64,000 nt of DNA from Thiomicrospira sp. XS5. GTDB taxonomy: Bacteria > Pseudomonadota > Gammaproteobacteria > Thiomicrospirales > Thiomicrospiraceae. This document shows, one piece after another, positions 42,577-51,721 of the stretch. The stretch lies in the NCBI RefSeq assembly GCF_001507555.1, contig NZ_LQBO01000001.1, positions 1,984,001 to 2,048,000 of the forward strand, in the 5' to 3' direction. Both the position numbers and the translations under genes were made by a program. The stretch's first letter is position 1. Each line of letters starts with the position of its first letter. The notes under the pieces are model-generated. The model worked only from the letters and a program-made list of their open reading frames with translations, searched no databases and was not told the DNA's origin.

Positions 42577-44754
42577 ATGAACCCAACCACAGGTGGTCTT
42601 TACATCGCCTTAATCAGTGTCCACGGTCTGATCCGTGGCAACAATCTGGAACTCGGCCGCGACGCGGATACCGGGGGGCAAACGCTTTATGTACTCGAAC
42701 TGGCGCAAGCCCTCGCCGAAAAACCCGGCGTGGCACGCGTTGAACTCTTCACTCGTTTGGTACGGGACAAGCACGTCTCACCCGAATACGCCGAACCGTT
42801 TGAAAAGCTGTCCGATACTTTACAAATCGTCCGCATCGAAGCCGGACCGGACGAATACATCCACAAAGAACAACTTTGGGATCACCTCGACACCTTCGCT
42901 GACAATATGGCGGACTATTTCCGCCTACAGGAACGCACCCCGGACATCGTCCACAGCCATTACGCGGATGCCGGTTACGTCGGTTCCCATCTAGCGCACC
43001 AGCTCTCGATTCCACTGATTCACACCGGCCATTCATTGGGTCGGGTCAAACGTGCCCGATTGATTGCCGGCGGCCTGAGCGCGGAAGAAATCGAACAACG
43101 TTACAACATGGCGCGCCGCATTGACGCCGAGGAGCACACACTGGCCTCTGCGGAACGGGTCATCACCAGCACCCACCAGGAAATCGAAGAGCAATACGAG
43201 CTCTACGACTTCTATCAACCCGAACAAATGCGCGTGCTCCCGCCCGGCACCAACCTCAAACATTTCATGCCGCCGATGGGCAACGAACTCAACAGCGACC
43301 TTTATCAGATACTGGTCAAGCACCTCAAGGAACCGGACAAACCGATTATCCTGGCGCTCTCTCGACCTGATCACCGCAAAAACATCGCTTCCCTGATTGA
43401 AGCCTACGGTCAATCGAAAGACTTACAAGACCGCGCCAACCTCGTCATCGTCGCCGGCAACCGCGACGATGTCGAAGATCTGGAACCCGGTGCACAGCAA
43501 GTGTTTCACGAACTCTGGGCCGCCATCGACCGCCACGACCTCTACGGCAAAGTCGCTCTGCCGAAGCACCATTGCCGAAACGACGTGCCGCTGATTTACC
43601 GTATTGCCGCCGCTTCCGGCGGCGTATTCGTCAACCCGGCGCTGACCGAACCCTTCGGCCTCACCTTGATTGAAGCGGCCGCGTCCGGCTTGCCGATTGT
43701 CGCCACTGAAGACGGCGGTCCGCGCGACATCATCGGCAACTGCCACAACGGCCTGCTCATCGACCCGCTGGAACCGAAAACCATTACCGATGCCCTGCTA
43801 TCGATTCTCAAGTCACCGGAAAAGCAACAGGAGTTCACCCACAAAGGCTTGGTCGGCGTTCTGGAGCACTATGCCTGGCAAGCTCACGCCGACCGTTATC
43901 TCGATTTGATTTGCCCCATCGTCAAGGAAGCCGAGCGCCTGGAACGCCGCCACATTTCCCGTCGCGCCGGATTGTATCGCGACCGCGCCTTTGTCAGTAG
44001 CCTTGACCAAAACCTCATGGGCGATCCGGACGCCTTGAAAGTCTTGCTGGCGGAAATGAAAGCGCATAAAAAATCCACGCTGTTCATCGTGGCCACCGGC
44101 CGCCGCCTCGACTCTGCCTTGCGTTTAATGAAGCAGCATAATATCCCCGAACCGGACATCCTCATTTCCAGTAGCGGCACGGAAATCAGCTACGCACCGA
44201 AACTGACCACCGACACCGCCTGGGAAGAACACATTGATTACCACTGGGTGCCCCATAAAGTGCGTTCCTTGCTGGATGCTTACCCCGGCTTGGAGCGCCA
44301 ACCAAAATCGGAACAAAACCGCTTCAAAATCAGTTACTACATTGATCCGGAAATCGCCGATTTGGAAGAAATCAAACGCTATCTGCACCAAGAAGAACTG
44401 TCCGTCAATGTGCAACTGTCGTTCGGTCAATACCTCGACATTCTGCCAATACGCGCGTCCAAAGGCATGGCCTTACGTTACGTGGCCGACCGTTGGGAAA
44501 TTCCGTTGGAACGCATTCTGGTCGCCGGCGGTTCCGGTGCGGATGAGGACATGATGCGCGGCAACGCCCTCGCCGCCGTGGTGGCCAACCGGCACGATGA
44601 AGAATTATCACAGCTCATCGATATCGACCGTATCTATTTCGCCAAAAAACCATATGAAGAAGGCATTCTCGAAGCGCTCGAATACTATGATTTTTTCGAT
44701 AGCTGCCGTCCGCCGGAAGAGCATTCGTCTGAACAGACGACGGAGGATGCATGA
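42577..44754 (+). CDS. sps: Sucrose-phosphate synthase with degenerate phosphatase domain
   Basis: 725 aa. A GT-B glycosyltransferase (about 1-450) joins UDP-glucose (or ADP-glucose) to fructose 6-phosphate: LELGRDADTGGQTLYVLELA, HSHYADAGYVG, LSRPDHRKNI and the donor-site EPFGLTLIEAAASGLPIVAT. The C-terminal HAD-like domain (about 470-705) resembles sucrose-phosphate phosphatase. However, where the phosphatase has the nucleophile motif D-x-D-x-T this one reads FVSSLDQNLMGD, with Ser in place of the first Asp. That domain is likely inactive and structural, as reported for some cyanobacterial enzymes; the working phosphatase is the next gene. Start of a four-gene operon. Confidence 0.9.
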   Translation: MNPTTGGLYIALISVHGLIRGNNLELGRDADTGGQTLYVLELAQALAEKPGVARVELFTRLVRDKHVSPEYAEPFEKLSDTLQIVRIEAGPDEYIHKEQLWDHLDTFADNMADYFRLQERTPDIVHSHYADAGYVGSHLAHQLSIPLIHTGHSLGRVKRARLIAGGLSAEEIEQRYNMARRIDAEEHTLASAERVITSTHQEIEEQYELYDFYQPEQMRVLPPGTNLKHFMPPMGNELNSDLYQILVKHLKEPDKPIILALSRPDHRKNIASLIEAYGQSKDLQDRANLVIVAGNRDDVEDLEPGAQQVFHELWAAIDRHDLYGKVALPKHHCRNDVPLIYRIAAASGGVFVNPALTEPFGLTLIEAAASGLPIVATEDGGPRDIIGNCHNGLLIDPLEPKTITDALLSILKSPEKQQEFTHKGLVGVLEHYAWQAHADRYLDLICPIVKEAERLERRHISRRAGLYRDRAFVSSLDQNLMGDPDALKVLLAEMKAHKKSTLFIVATGRRLDSALRLMKQHNIPEPDILISSSGTEISYAPKLTTDTAWEEHIDYHWVPHKVRSLLDAYPGLERQPKSEQNRFKISYYIDPEIADLEEIKRYLHQEELSVNVQLSFGQYLDILPIRASKGMALRYVADRWEIPLERILVAGGSGADEDMMRGNALAAVVANRHDEELSQLIDIDRIYFAKKPYEEGILEALEYYDFFDSCRPPEEHSSEQTTEDA

Positions 44755-45623
44755 CCCCATTGCAAAGCGCCTCGACTTTATTGCTGTGCACCGACATGGA
44801 CCGCACCGTCATTCCCAACGGCACCCAACCAGAACATCCGCAGGCGCGCGCCGCCTTCAAAGCCTTTTGCCAACGGCCGAACGTCACGTTGGTGTACGTT
44901 ACCGGGCGGCACCTTGCGCTGATGAAAGAGGCCATTCATGCTTATGGCCTGCCGCAACCCGATTACGCCATCACCGATGTCGGCACCAAAATTCGTCATC
45001 GTCAAAACGGTCGCTGGCAAGCCGTCGAAGAATGGGAAACCGAAATCGGCCAGGCCTGGGGAAATTGCCAACACGATGACATCGCCCAACCCTTAATGCA
45101 ATTGGACGGTCTGACGCTGCAAGAAAGCGAAAAACAAAACACCCATAAGGTCAGCTTTTACGCCGACCTTTCCTCGGCCAGCGAAGCCGATTATCTGGCA
45201 CGGGCCGAAACCGCACTGGCCCCATTAAACATTCAGACGAGCTTGATTTGGAGCATCGACGAAGCGGCGGGTGTCGGCTTATTGGACGTCTTGCCGCAAA
45301 ACGCCACCAAACTGCACGCCATCGAATTTCTGCAACAGCAATTGGACTTCGCATTAGCGGACGTGGTTTTCGCCGGCGACAGCGGCAACGACCTGCCGGT
45401 TCTCACCAGCCGCATACAGTCGGTGCTGGTGGCCAACGCCTCGGAAGACATCAAACGCCAGGCCTGGCAAGAATGCCTGAAAAACCATACCGAAGCGGCG
45501 TTTTTTCAAGCCCAAAACACCCAAGATCACAACGGCAACTATAGCGCCGGTGTCTTGCAAGGCGTTGCCCATTACGCCCCTCATTTTCAATCCATTCTTA
45601 ACGAACAGGCCCCTGCTCTATGA
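44751..45623 (+). CDS. spp: Sucrose-phosphate phosphatase (HAD family)
   Basis: 290 aa. The HAD nucleophile motif is intact: LLLCTDMDRTVIPNG (about 10-25). Motif II-like VTGRHLALMKEA, the substrate-binding cap, and the C-terminal VVFAGDSGNDLPVLTS (motif IV metal-binding) all follow. It releases phosphate from sucrose 6-phosphate made by the upstream synthase. ATGA overlap with sps. Two in-frame CCAGGCCTGG copies (45050, 45458) both encode Gln-Ala-Trp. Confidence 0.9.
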   Translation: MTPLQSASTLLLCTDMDRTVIPNGTQPEHPQARAAFKAFCQRPNVTLVYVTGRHLALMKEAIHAYGLPQPDYAITDVGTKIRHRQNGRWQAVEEWETEIGQAWGNCQHDDIAQPLMQLDGLTLQESEKQNTHKVSFYADLSSASEADYLARAETALAPLNIQTSLIWSIDEAAGVGLLDVLPQNATKLHAIEFLQQQLDFALADVVFAGDSGNDLPVLTSRIQSVLVANASEDIKRQAWQECLKNHTEAAFFQAQNTQDHNGNYSAGVLQGVAHYAPHFQSILNEQAPAL

Positions 45624-46504
45624 CTGCTCATAAGCCTTCCATCACCGTTTTCGGTGAAGTCCTATTCGACTGCTTTCCCAATGGCAAACAGGTACTGGGC
45701 GGCGCGCCCTTTAATGTCGCCTGGCACCTCCAGGCCCTCGGTGACAACCCGACCTTTATCTCCCGCATTGGCGATGACGCCTTGGGGGACACCATCCTGA
45801 AAAGTGCCCAGGCCTGGGGGTTACGCACCGACAATATCCAACACGACCAGGCCCACCCAACCGGCCGTGTCGACATCACCGTCCAGGACGACGAACCCCA
45901 TTACGACATCACGCCGGGCAGCGCCTACGATTTCATTTCCGCGCAATCGGTTCAACTGGCCGAACGCAGCGGCCTGCTCTACCATGGCTCCCTGGCGCTG
46001 AGAAGCCCTTACGCCCAGCAACAGTTCAAAACCTTACGCGAGTCCGGTGACTGGTCGGTGTTTCTGGACGTCAACCTTCGCGCGCCCTGGTGGGAAGAAA
46101 CCAGCCTGTTCGACTGGATTCAAGCGGCACGCTGGGTCAAACTCAATGTGGACGAGCTGCGTGAACTCGGCTTTCAGGAACCGGTTTTAGAGGTGGCAAT
46201 GCGCAACTTCCAAAACCGCTTTGACTTGGAACACGTCATCGTGACACGCGGTGCAGAGGGCGCTTCCGTCCTCACCCCCGAAGGTTTCTTCAGCCAAACG
46301 CCCGGTGACATTCCCGATTTTGTCGACACCGTCGGTGCCGGAGATGCCTTTACGGCCATTTACATTCATGGTCTAATAGAAGCTTGGCCTATTCAGAAAA
46401 CCTTGGTCGCGGCACAGGCGTTTGCGAGTCAAGTCATCGGGTTACGCGGCGCCACACCCGACCACAAGGCCTTTTACAATACCCTACTCGAAACAAACGC
46501 CTAA
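45620..46504 (+). CDS. Fructokinase (PfkB family)
   Basis: 294 aa. N-terminal VFGEVLFDCFPNGKQVLGGA and FNVAWHLQALG bind the sugar; the C-terminal DTVGAGDAFTAIYIHG carries the catalytic Asp. It should phosphorylate fructose freed when amylosucrase uses sucrose as glucosyl donor. In halophilic methylotrophs the order sps-spp-fruK-ams is the same, so the role is well supported. ATGA overlap with spp. Holds one CCAGGCCTGG copy (45808), again encoding Gln-Ala-Trp. Confidence 0.9.
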   Translation: MTAHKPSITVFGEVLFDCFPNGKQVLGGAPFNVAWHLQALGDNPTFISRIGDDALGDTILKSAQAWGLRTDNIQHDQAHPTGRVDITVQDDEPHYDITPGSAYDFISAQSVQLAERSGLLYHGSLALRSPYAQQQFKTLRESGDWSVFLDVNLRAPWWEETSLFDWIQAARWVKLNVDELRELGFQEPVLEVAMRNFQNRFDLEHVIVTRGAEGASVLTPEGFFSQTPGDIPDFVDTVGAGDAFTAIYIHGLIEAWPIQKTLVAAQAFASQVIGLRGATPDHKAFYNTLLETNA

Positions 46505-46546
46505 GTCCCCTGGACACGGCTCCTAAATACTCGCACCGGGGAATTT

Positions 46547-48502
46547 ATGTACGAGCAAATCTCACATTCGCTGCTGAACGATATCCTCAATAAAATCAAA
46601 CCGGATATCTACGAAGAAGACCTGCGACATTTCTACACCCGTCTGGGCGCAAACTTCTATGCCATTCATTCCTTATTCGAACGCTTGTACGGCCATCGTC
46701 CCGATTTCAACGATCAGGCGTTACGTCTGGTGGAAACCATGGCTCGCCAATACATCAAACGCCCCGACTGCCTGAAAGACCTCGATATCGAGCGTGAAAA
46801 GGACTACAACTGGTTCCTGAGTCAAAAATGGGTCGGCATGGCCATGTACGCGCACGGTTTCGCCGGCGACCTCAAAGGCATGCAAACCCATTTGCCGTAT
46901 TTTCAAGAACTCGGCGTCAACATGGTGCACGTCATGCCGATCATGCGTTGTCCGGAAGGCGAAAGTGACGGCGGCTATGCGGTCAGTGACTTCCGTGAAA
47001 TCGACAGCCGAGCGGGCACCCTGGACGACCTCACCGCCCTGTCCGGTGAAATGCGCGACCGAGACATGATATTGGCCTTGGACGTGGTCTTGAACCACAC
47101 CTCGGACGAGCACGAGTGGGCACAAAAAGCCCGCGCCGGCGACGAAAAATACCAAGATTACTACTACACTTTCGAATCGCGCAATATCCCGGATATGTTC
47201 GAGCAAAGCATGCCGGAGGTCTTTCCGGAAACCTCGCCCGGCAACTTCACCTGGGACGAGGAAATGCAACGCTGGGTGATGACGGTCTTCAACGACTATC
47301 AATGGGATTTAAATTACAGCAACCCGGCCGTGTTCATCGAAATGCTCGACGTCATTCTGTTCTGGGCCAATCAAGGTGCGGACATCTTGCGGCTCGATGC
47401 CGTCGCTTTCCTATGGAAGAAAATCGGCAGCACCTGCCAGAATGAACACGAAGCCCACTTGATTCTGCAACTGCTGAAAGACTGCTGCCAGGTCACGGCG
47501 CCCGGCGTACTGTTTATTGCCGAAGCCATTGTCGCGCCGGTGGAAGTGACCAAATACTTCGGCGAAGACGCCGTCATCGCCAAAGAATGCGAAATCGCTT
47601 ACAACGCCACCTTTATGGCGTTGATGTGGGATGCCGTCGCCACCAAAAACGCCAAGTTACTGAATCAAGGCATTAAAAGCCTGCCGGTCAAACTGGAAAG
47701 AGCTACCTGGCTGAATTACGTGCGCTGTCACGACGACATCGGTCTCGGGTTTGATGACAAAGACATTATTCGCGCCGGTTACGAGCCACACTCACACCGC
47801 CGCTTTCTCATCGATTACCTGATCGGAAAATTCGATAATTCCCATGCCCGAGGCTTACCGTTTGCCGCCAATGACAAAACCGGCGACGCCCGAGTTTCCG
47901 GATCACTGGCGTCTCTGGTCGGGTTGCAATACGCGCTGGAAAGCGGTGATATCGAAGCCTTGGACAACGCCATCAAACTGATTATTCTGATGCACAGCAT
48001 GATTTTCTCGTTCGGCGGCATGCCGCTGCTGTATTACGGCGATGAAATCGGCACTCTCAACGACGACTCCTATTTGGCCGACCCCAATAAAATGGATGAC
48101 AATCGTTGGGTCCACCGTCCTTCCATCAACTGGGAAAAAGCCGAGCGCCGCAATACACCGGGCGCGGTTGAATACGAGATTTTCAGCGCCATCAAAAAAC
48201 TGATTGCGGTGCGCAAGGACATTCACGTCTTTGCCGATTTCAACAACCGCGAATTGATTGACGTCGAAAACCCAAACCTGTTCGTCATCAACCGCTTTGA
48301 CCCGCACAAATACACCGACCGGGTTTTGGTGGTCGCCAATTTCAACGGCAAACCGCAAAACCTAAATATGGAAGACGTCGCGGGTTGGGGCACCTACTCA
48401 GAAGGTCAATTGATTGATTTGGTGACGCGCCACAAGCCGGAAATTTTCAACAACACCCTGGTCATTCCCGGGTTCAGTTTCTATTGGTTATACGAGATGT
48501 AA
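46547..48502 (+). CDS. ams: Amylosucrase (GH13)
   Basis: 651 aa, the length of Neisseria-type amylosucrase. It transfers glucose from sucrose to a growing alpha-1,4-glucan and frees fructose. GH13 motifs are LALDVVLNHTSDEHEW (region I), ADILRLDAVAFLWK (nucleophile Asp), GVLFIAEAIVAP (acid/base Glu) and YVRCHDDIGLGF (transition-state Asp). The N-terminal helical domain (about 1-90) typical of the family is present. Last gene of the sucrose operon, 42 bases after the fructokinase, and followed by a palindromic terminator. Confidence 0.93.
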   Translation: MYEQISHSLLNDILNKIKPDIYEEDLRHFYTRLGANFYAIHSLFERLYGHRPDFNDQALRLVETMARQYIKRPDCLKDLDIEREKDYNWFLSQKWVGMAMYAHGFAGDLKGMQTHLPYFQELGVNMVHVMPIMRCPEGESDGGYAVSDFREIDSRAGTLDDLTALSGEMRDRDMILALDVVLNHTSDEHEWAQKARAGDEKYQDYYYTFESRNIPDMFEQSMPEVFPETSPGNFTWDEEMQRWVMTVFNDYQWDLNYSNPAVFIEMLDVILFWANQGADILRLDAVAFLWKKIGSTCQNEHEAHLILQLLKDCCQVTAPGVLFIAEAIVAPVEVTKYFGEDAVIAKECEIAYNATFMALMWDAVATKNAKLLNQGIKSLPVKLERATWLNYVRCHDDIGLGFDDKDIIRAGYEPHSHRRFLIDYLIGKFDNSHARGLPFAANDKTGDARVSGSLASLVGLQYALESGDIEALDNAIKLIILMHSMIFSFGGMPLLYYGDEIGTLNDDSYLADPNKMDDNRWVHRPSINWEKAERRNTPGAVEYEIFSAIKKLIAVRKDIHVFADFNNRELIDVENPNLFVINRFDPHKYTDRVLVVANFNGKPQNLNMEDVAGWGTYSEGQLIDLVTRHKPEIFNNTLVIPGFSFYWLYEM

Positions 48503-48504
48503 TC

Positions 48505-48526
48505 AAACGGCCAGGCCTGGCCGTTT
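48505..48526. terminator. Bidirectional terminator with CCAGGCCTGG core between ams and eutC
   Basis: Perfect 22-bp palindrome AAACGGCC-AGGCCT-GGCCGTTT between two convergent operons. Core at 48511-48520. Confidence 0.75.
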
Positions 48527-48560
48527 TGACTGAATCACCATTTCGAGCCGGAGTCTTCTC

Positions 48561-49337
48561 CTACTCAATCAAGGGCGTTTCTTCGGAATCGTCTTTCAAG
48601 CCCACGCCGGACAACCGTTTTTGCAACGCGCCGTCCATCAACCGCACCAGCAAATCCGCCGCCTGCTCGTAACTCTGCCCGCCCGGTCGGATATTGGAAA
48701 TACAGTTACGCTCGGCGTCGGAACGGCCAACACGCGGCTCGTAAGTCATGTAAATGCCCATACTGTTCGCCGCACTCAAACCGGGGCGTTCGCCGATCAA
48801 AATCACCGCCAGCTTCACACCGTACTGTTCCCCCACCTCGTCCGCCAAGGCCACTCGCGCCTGAGTGGCGAGATGCACCGGCGTTAATCGCCAGCCTTTG
48901 GCCCGACACAACGGCAACAGAACCGATAAAAACGGCACGGCGTTTTGTTGAATCGCCTTAGACGACAAACCGTCGCCAATCACAATGCAGACATCGGCTT
49001 CCGTGCCTTCCTGCGCCGATGTTTGTTCCTGCAACAAGGTACGGGATTCCACTCCCAGTTTGCGCCCCAAATCCGGACGCTGTAAATAGGTCATGCCGTC
49101 CGCGGCGGCGGATTGAATCGTCAGGGTCGACACGCCCAACGCCTCAATTGGCTCCGCCAAGGCTTCGGGTTGAAACGGCAAATGCACCGCATCGCGCGCA
49201 CGGGCGTGGTCTAAATCGAACGTCAGCACTTCCTTTGACGCCAGACTGGAACCCGCTCGCTTCAAGCCGATGCGTGCTTCGGTGATGTGTTTGAGTTTCG
49301 CCAAGTCCTGTAAGACCTGTGGCTGAGATGTTTTCAT
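48561..49337 (-). CDS. eutC: Ethanolamine ammonia-lyase small subunit
   Basis: 258 aa. EutC with EutB forms the adenosylcobalamin-dependent lyase that converts ethanolamine to acetaldehyde and ammonia. Typical segments: EARIGLKRAGSSLASKEVLTF, FQLDHARARDAV-like region (DLDHARARDAVHLPF), IGDGLSSKAIQ, GERPGLSAANSMGIYMTYEP and RVGRSDAERNCISNIRPGG. The start overlaps the eutB stop by four bases. No EutA reactivase, microcompartment shell or aldehyde dehydrogenase genes are nearby. Confidence 0.93.
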   Translation of the reverse strand: MKTSQPQVLQDLAKLKHITEARIGLKRAGSSLASKEVLTFDLDHARARDAVHLPFQPEALAEPIEALGVSTLTIQSAAADGMTYLQRPDLGRKLGVESRTLLQEQTSAQEGTEADVCIVIGDGLSSKAIQQNAVPFLSVLLPLCRAKGWRLTPVHLATQARVALADEVGEQYGVKLAVILIGERPGLSAANSMGIYMTYEPRVGRSDAERNCISNIRPGGQSYEQAADLLVRLMDGALQKRLSGVGLKDDSEETPLIE

Positions 49338-50728
49338 GCTTCGCCTCCAAACGTTTGATTCGTCAATAACGGCGTCGGCTGATTTTCGGGTAACAGGTGC
49401 CCGGCCGCATCTTGAATTCCCATGTCTCGTAGCCAGCGCTCGAACTCCGGCGCCGGTTTTTTGCCCAACACCTGTCGCAAGTAATTGGCATCGTGGAAGG
49501 ACGTGGTCTGATAATTGAGCATGATATCGTCGGCACCGGGAATGCCCATAATGAAATTGACCCCGGCCGTGCCAAGCAGCGTCAGTAGGTTATCCATATC
49601 GTTTTGATCGGCTTCGGCGTGATTGGTGTAACAGATATCGCACCCCATCGGCACGCCCAGCAGCTTGCCGCAAAAATGGTCTTCCAGCCCGGCACGGATA
49701 ATCTGTTTACCGTCGAACAGATATTCCGGCCCGATAAAACCGACCACCGTGTTCACCAGCAACGGCCGGAACTTGCGCGCCACGGCGTAAGCTCGTGTCT
49801 CCAGCGTTTGCTGATCGACGCCATGAAAAAAACCGGACGACAGGGCGCTGCCCTGACCGGTTTCGAAATACATCACATTATCGCCAACCGTGCCCCGCTT
49901 CAGCGACAAGGCCGCCTCATGCGCGTCGGCCAGCACCGCCAAATCAATACCGAAGGTTTTATTGGCGCCTTCGGTTCCGGCAATCGACTGAAACACCAAA
50001 TCCACCGGCTCGTTGCGTTCCATCATCACCATGCTGTTGGTGACGTGCGTCAACACGCAGGACTGCATCGGAATGTCGTAGCGTTGCCGCACTTCGTCCA
50101 GCAACCGAATCAAAGCCGAGGCCGCCTGAACGTTGTCCGTGGCCGGATTGATGCCGATGACCGCATCGCCGGAACCGTTCAGTAAACCGTCCAAGGTCGA
50201 GGCAATGATGCCTTGCGTGCTGTCGGTGGGATGATTGGGTTGCAGACGTGTCGACAGCCCGCCTTTCAAGCCGATGGTATTCCGGAAACGCGTGACCACT
50301 TCCTTCTTGCTGGCCACCAGAATCAAATCCTGGTTGCGCATCAGCTTCGAGACCGCCGCTACCATTTCCGGAGTCAACCCGGCCTCCACCGCCGCCAAGG
50401 CCGCGGCATCGGTATCGTAATCCAACAACCAGTCCCGGAAGTCGCCCACCGTCAAATGGGCAATCGGTTCAAACGCGGTTTCGTCCCAATCGTCCATAAT
50501 CAAGCGCGTCACCTCATCCGATTCGTAAGGCACCACGGCTTCATTCAAGAACGTTTTCAACGGCAATTCCGCCAACGCGAAACGGGCCGCCATCCGTTCC
50601 TCTTCGGTTTTGGCCGCCACTTGCGCCAGCACATCGCCGGACCGCAAAGGCGTAGCTTTCGCCATCAAATCCTTCAAGTCGTCAAAACGATAAACCAGTT
50701 GCCCTAAGGTGTAGTGATACTGAGCCAT
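49334..50728 (-). CDS. eutB: Ethanolamine ammonia-lyase large subunit
   Basis: 464 aa, full length. The TIM-barrel active subunit that binds ethanolamine and cobalamin: TFLNEAVVPYESDEVTRLI, GLSTRLQPNHPTDSTQGI, DAVIGINPATDNVQAA, VFQSIAGTEGANKTFGI, YFETGQGSALSSGFFHGVDQ and PMGCDICYTNHAEADQND. All conserved stretches appear intact. No clear Shine-Dalgarno precedes the ATG, and it lies 14 bases after the formamidase gene, so translation may be coupled. Confidence 0.95.
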   Translation of the reverse strand: MAQYHYTLGQLVYRFDDLKDLMAKATPLRSGDVLAQVAAKTEEERMAARFALAELPLKTFLNEAVVPYESDEVTRLIMDDWDETAFEPIAHLTVGDFRDWLLDYDTDAAALAAVEAGLTPEMVAAVSKLMRNQDLILVASKKEVVTRFRNTIGLKGGLSTRLQPNHPTDSTQGIIASTLDGLLNGSGDAVIGINPATDNVQAASALIRLLDEVRQRYDIPMQSCVLTHVTNSMVMMERNEPVDLVFQSIAGTEGANKTFGIDLAVLADAHEAALSLKRGTVGDNVMYFETGQGSALSSGFFHGVDQQTLETRAYAVARKFRPLLVNTVVGFIGPEYLFDGKQIIRAGLEDHFCGKLLGVPMGCDICYTNHAEADQNDMDNLLTLLGTAGVNFIMGIPGADDIMLNYQTTSFHDANYLRQVLGKKPAPEFERWLRDMGIQDAAGHLLPENQPTPLLTNQTFGGEA

Positions 50729-50742
50729 AAATTGCGAAAAAC

Positions 50743-51696
50743 CTACGAGAAAACCGATTTCGGAAAATAAAACGAGACAATCCAGTTGGGGGCATCGACG
50801 ATTTCACTGATTCTCAAATCTCCGCACACACTGCACAACATATAAGCATCCATCGCCGCCAATTGATGCTGTTTTTGCAACTCATCAATCATGTAACGCA
50901 CCGCATCGCGAGCGGCGGTCATCAAGTCATGATTGACGCCGGTGGTGACGTGATACCCTTCGGCATCCAAGTGTCGCGTCACCGGCCCCGGTGTAGCAAA
51001 CTTCGGCGCGGGCAGATTCTGCGCCTTTTCCAATTCCAGCTTCACCGATACGCTCATCGGGCTTTCTATCGCGGTACCGCACACCTCACCGTCGCCTTGC
51101 GCGGCATGGGTATCGCCGATGGAGAACAAAGCGCCTTCAACACCGACCGGCAGCCAAAGCTCGCTGCCTTTGGCAAGGTCTCGAATGTCCATATTCCCAC
51201 CCCAACGCCGCGGCGGTACGATGCTGTGAAACCCTTTTTCCGGTGGCGCCACGCCAATGGTACCGGCAAAGGGTTTCAAGGGCACTTTCGCAAATTCATT
51301 GAATAACGCCGGCGACAAACTGTCCGGATCATACTGCCAAAGGTGTAAAGCCGCGTCTTCGAACTCGTCCGCCAATAAGCCGAAGCCCGGAATGTTGGCG
51401 GTCCAGCCCCAGCCGGACGGTTCGTAATCCAGCAGCGTGACTTTCAAGGCATCGCCGGGTTCGGCCCCTTCCACCCAAACCGGTCCAGTGACCGGATTGA
51501 TTCGATCGAAATCGAAATTAATGACGTCATCCACGCCGGAGTCCAACGATAACTGACCGCCCGACGCATCGTGCACCTCTATGTCGATGCAATCACCGGG
51601 CGCGACCGTCAATTCGGGACGATTATCACAATCCCAACCGCAATGACTTTGCTGTTTACCCAGCGCGTGAATCGTATGTTGGCCGCATTGACACAT
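50743..51696 (-). CDS. fmdA: Acetamidase/formamidase (FmdA/AmdA family)
   Basis: 317 aa. Family enzymes hydrolyse formamide or short amides to ammonia and the acid. Family features: SHCGWDCDNRPELTVAPGDC at the N-terminus, ASGGQLSLDSGVDDVINFDF, GPVWVEGAEPGDALKVTLLD, GDTHAAQGDGEVCGTAIESP and a C-terminal AMDAYMLCSVCGDLRISEIV. The first 24 residues carry four Cys (C2, C4, C19, C23) in C-x-C and C-x3-C arrangement, unusual and possibly metal-binding. GGGAG precedes the ATG. Within this operon an amide of an amino alcohol or its product is a possible substrate. Confidence 0.85.
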   Translation of the reverse strand: MCQCGQHTIHALGKQQSHCGWDCDNRPELTVAPGDCIDIEVHDASGGQLSLDSGVDDVINFDFDRINPVTGPVWVEGAEPGDALKVTLLDYEPSGWGWTANIPGFGLLADEFEDAALHLWQYDPDSLSPALFNEFAKVPLKPFAGTIGVAPPEKGFHSIVPPRRWGGNMDIRDLAKGSELWLPVGVEGALFSIGDTHAAQGDGEVCGTAIESPMSVSVKLELEKAQNLPAPKFATPGPVTRHLDAEGYHVTTGVNHDLMTAARDAVRYMIDELQKQHQLAAMDAYMLCSVCGDLRISEIVDAPNWIVSFYFPKSVFS

Positions 51697-51721
51697 GATG
51701 TTCTCCCAATCCGCTTAGCGC

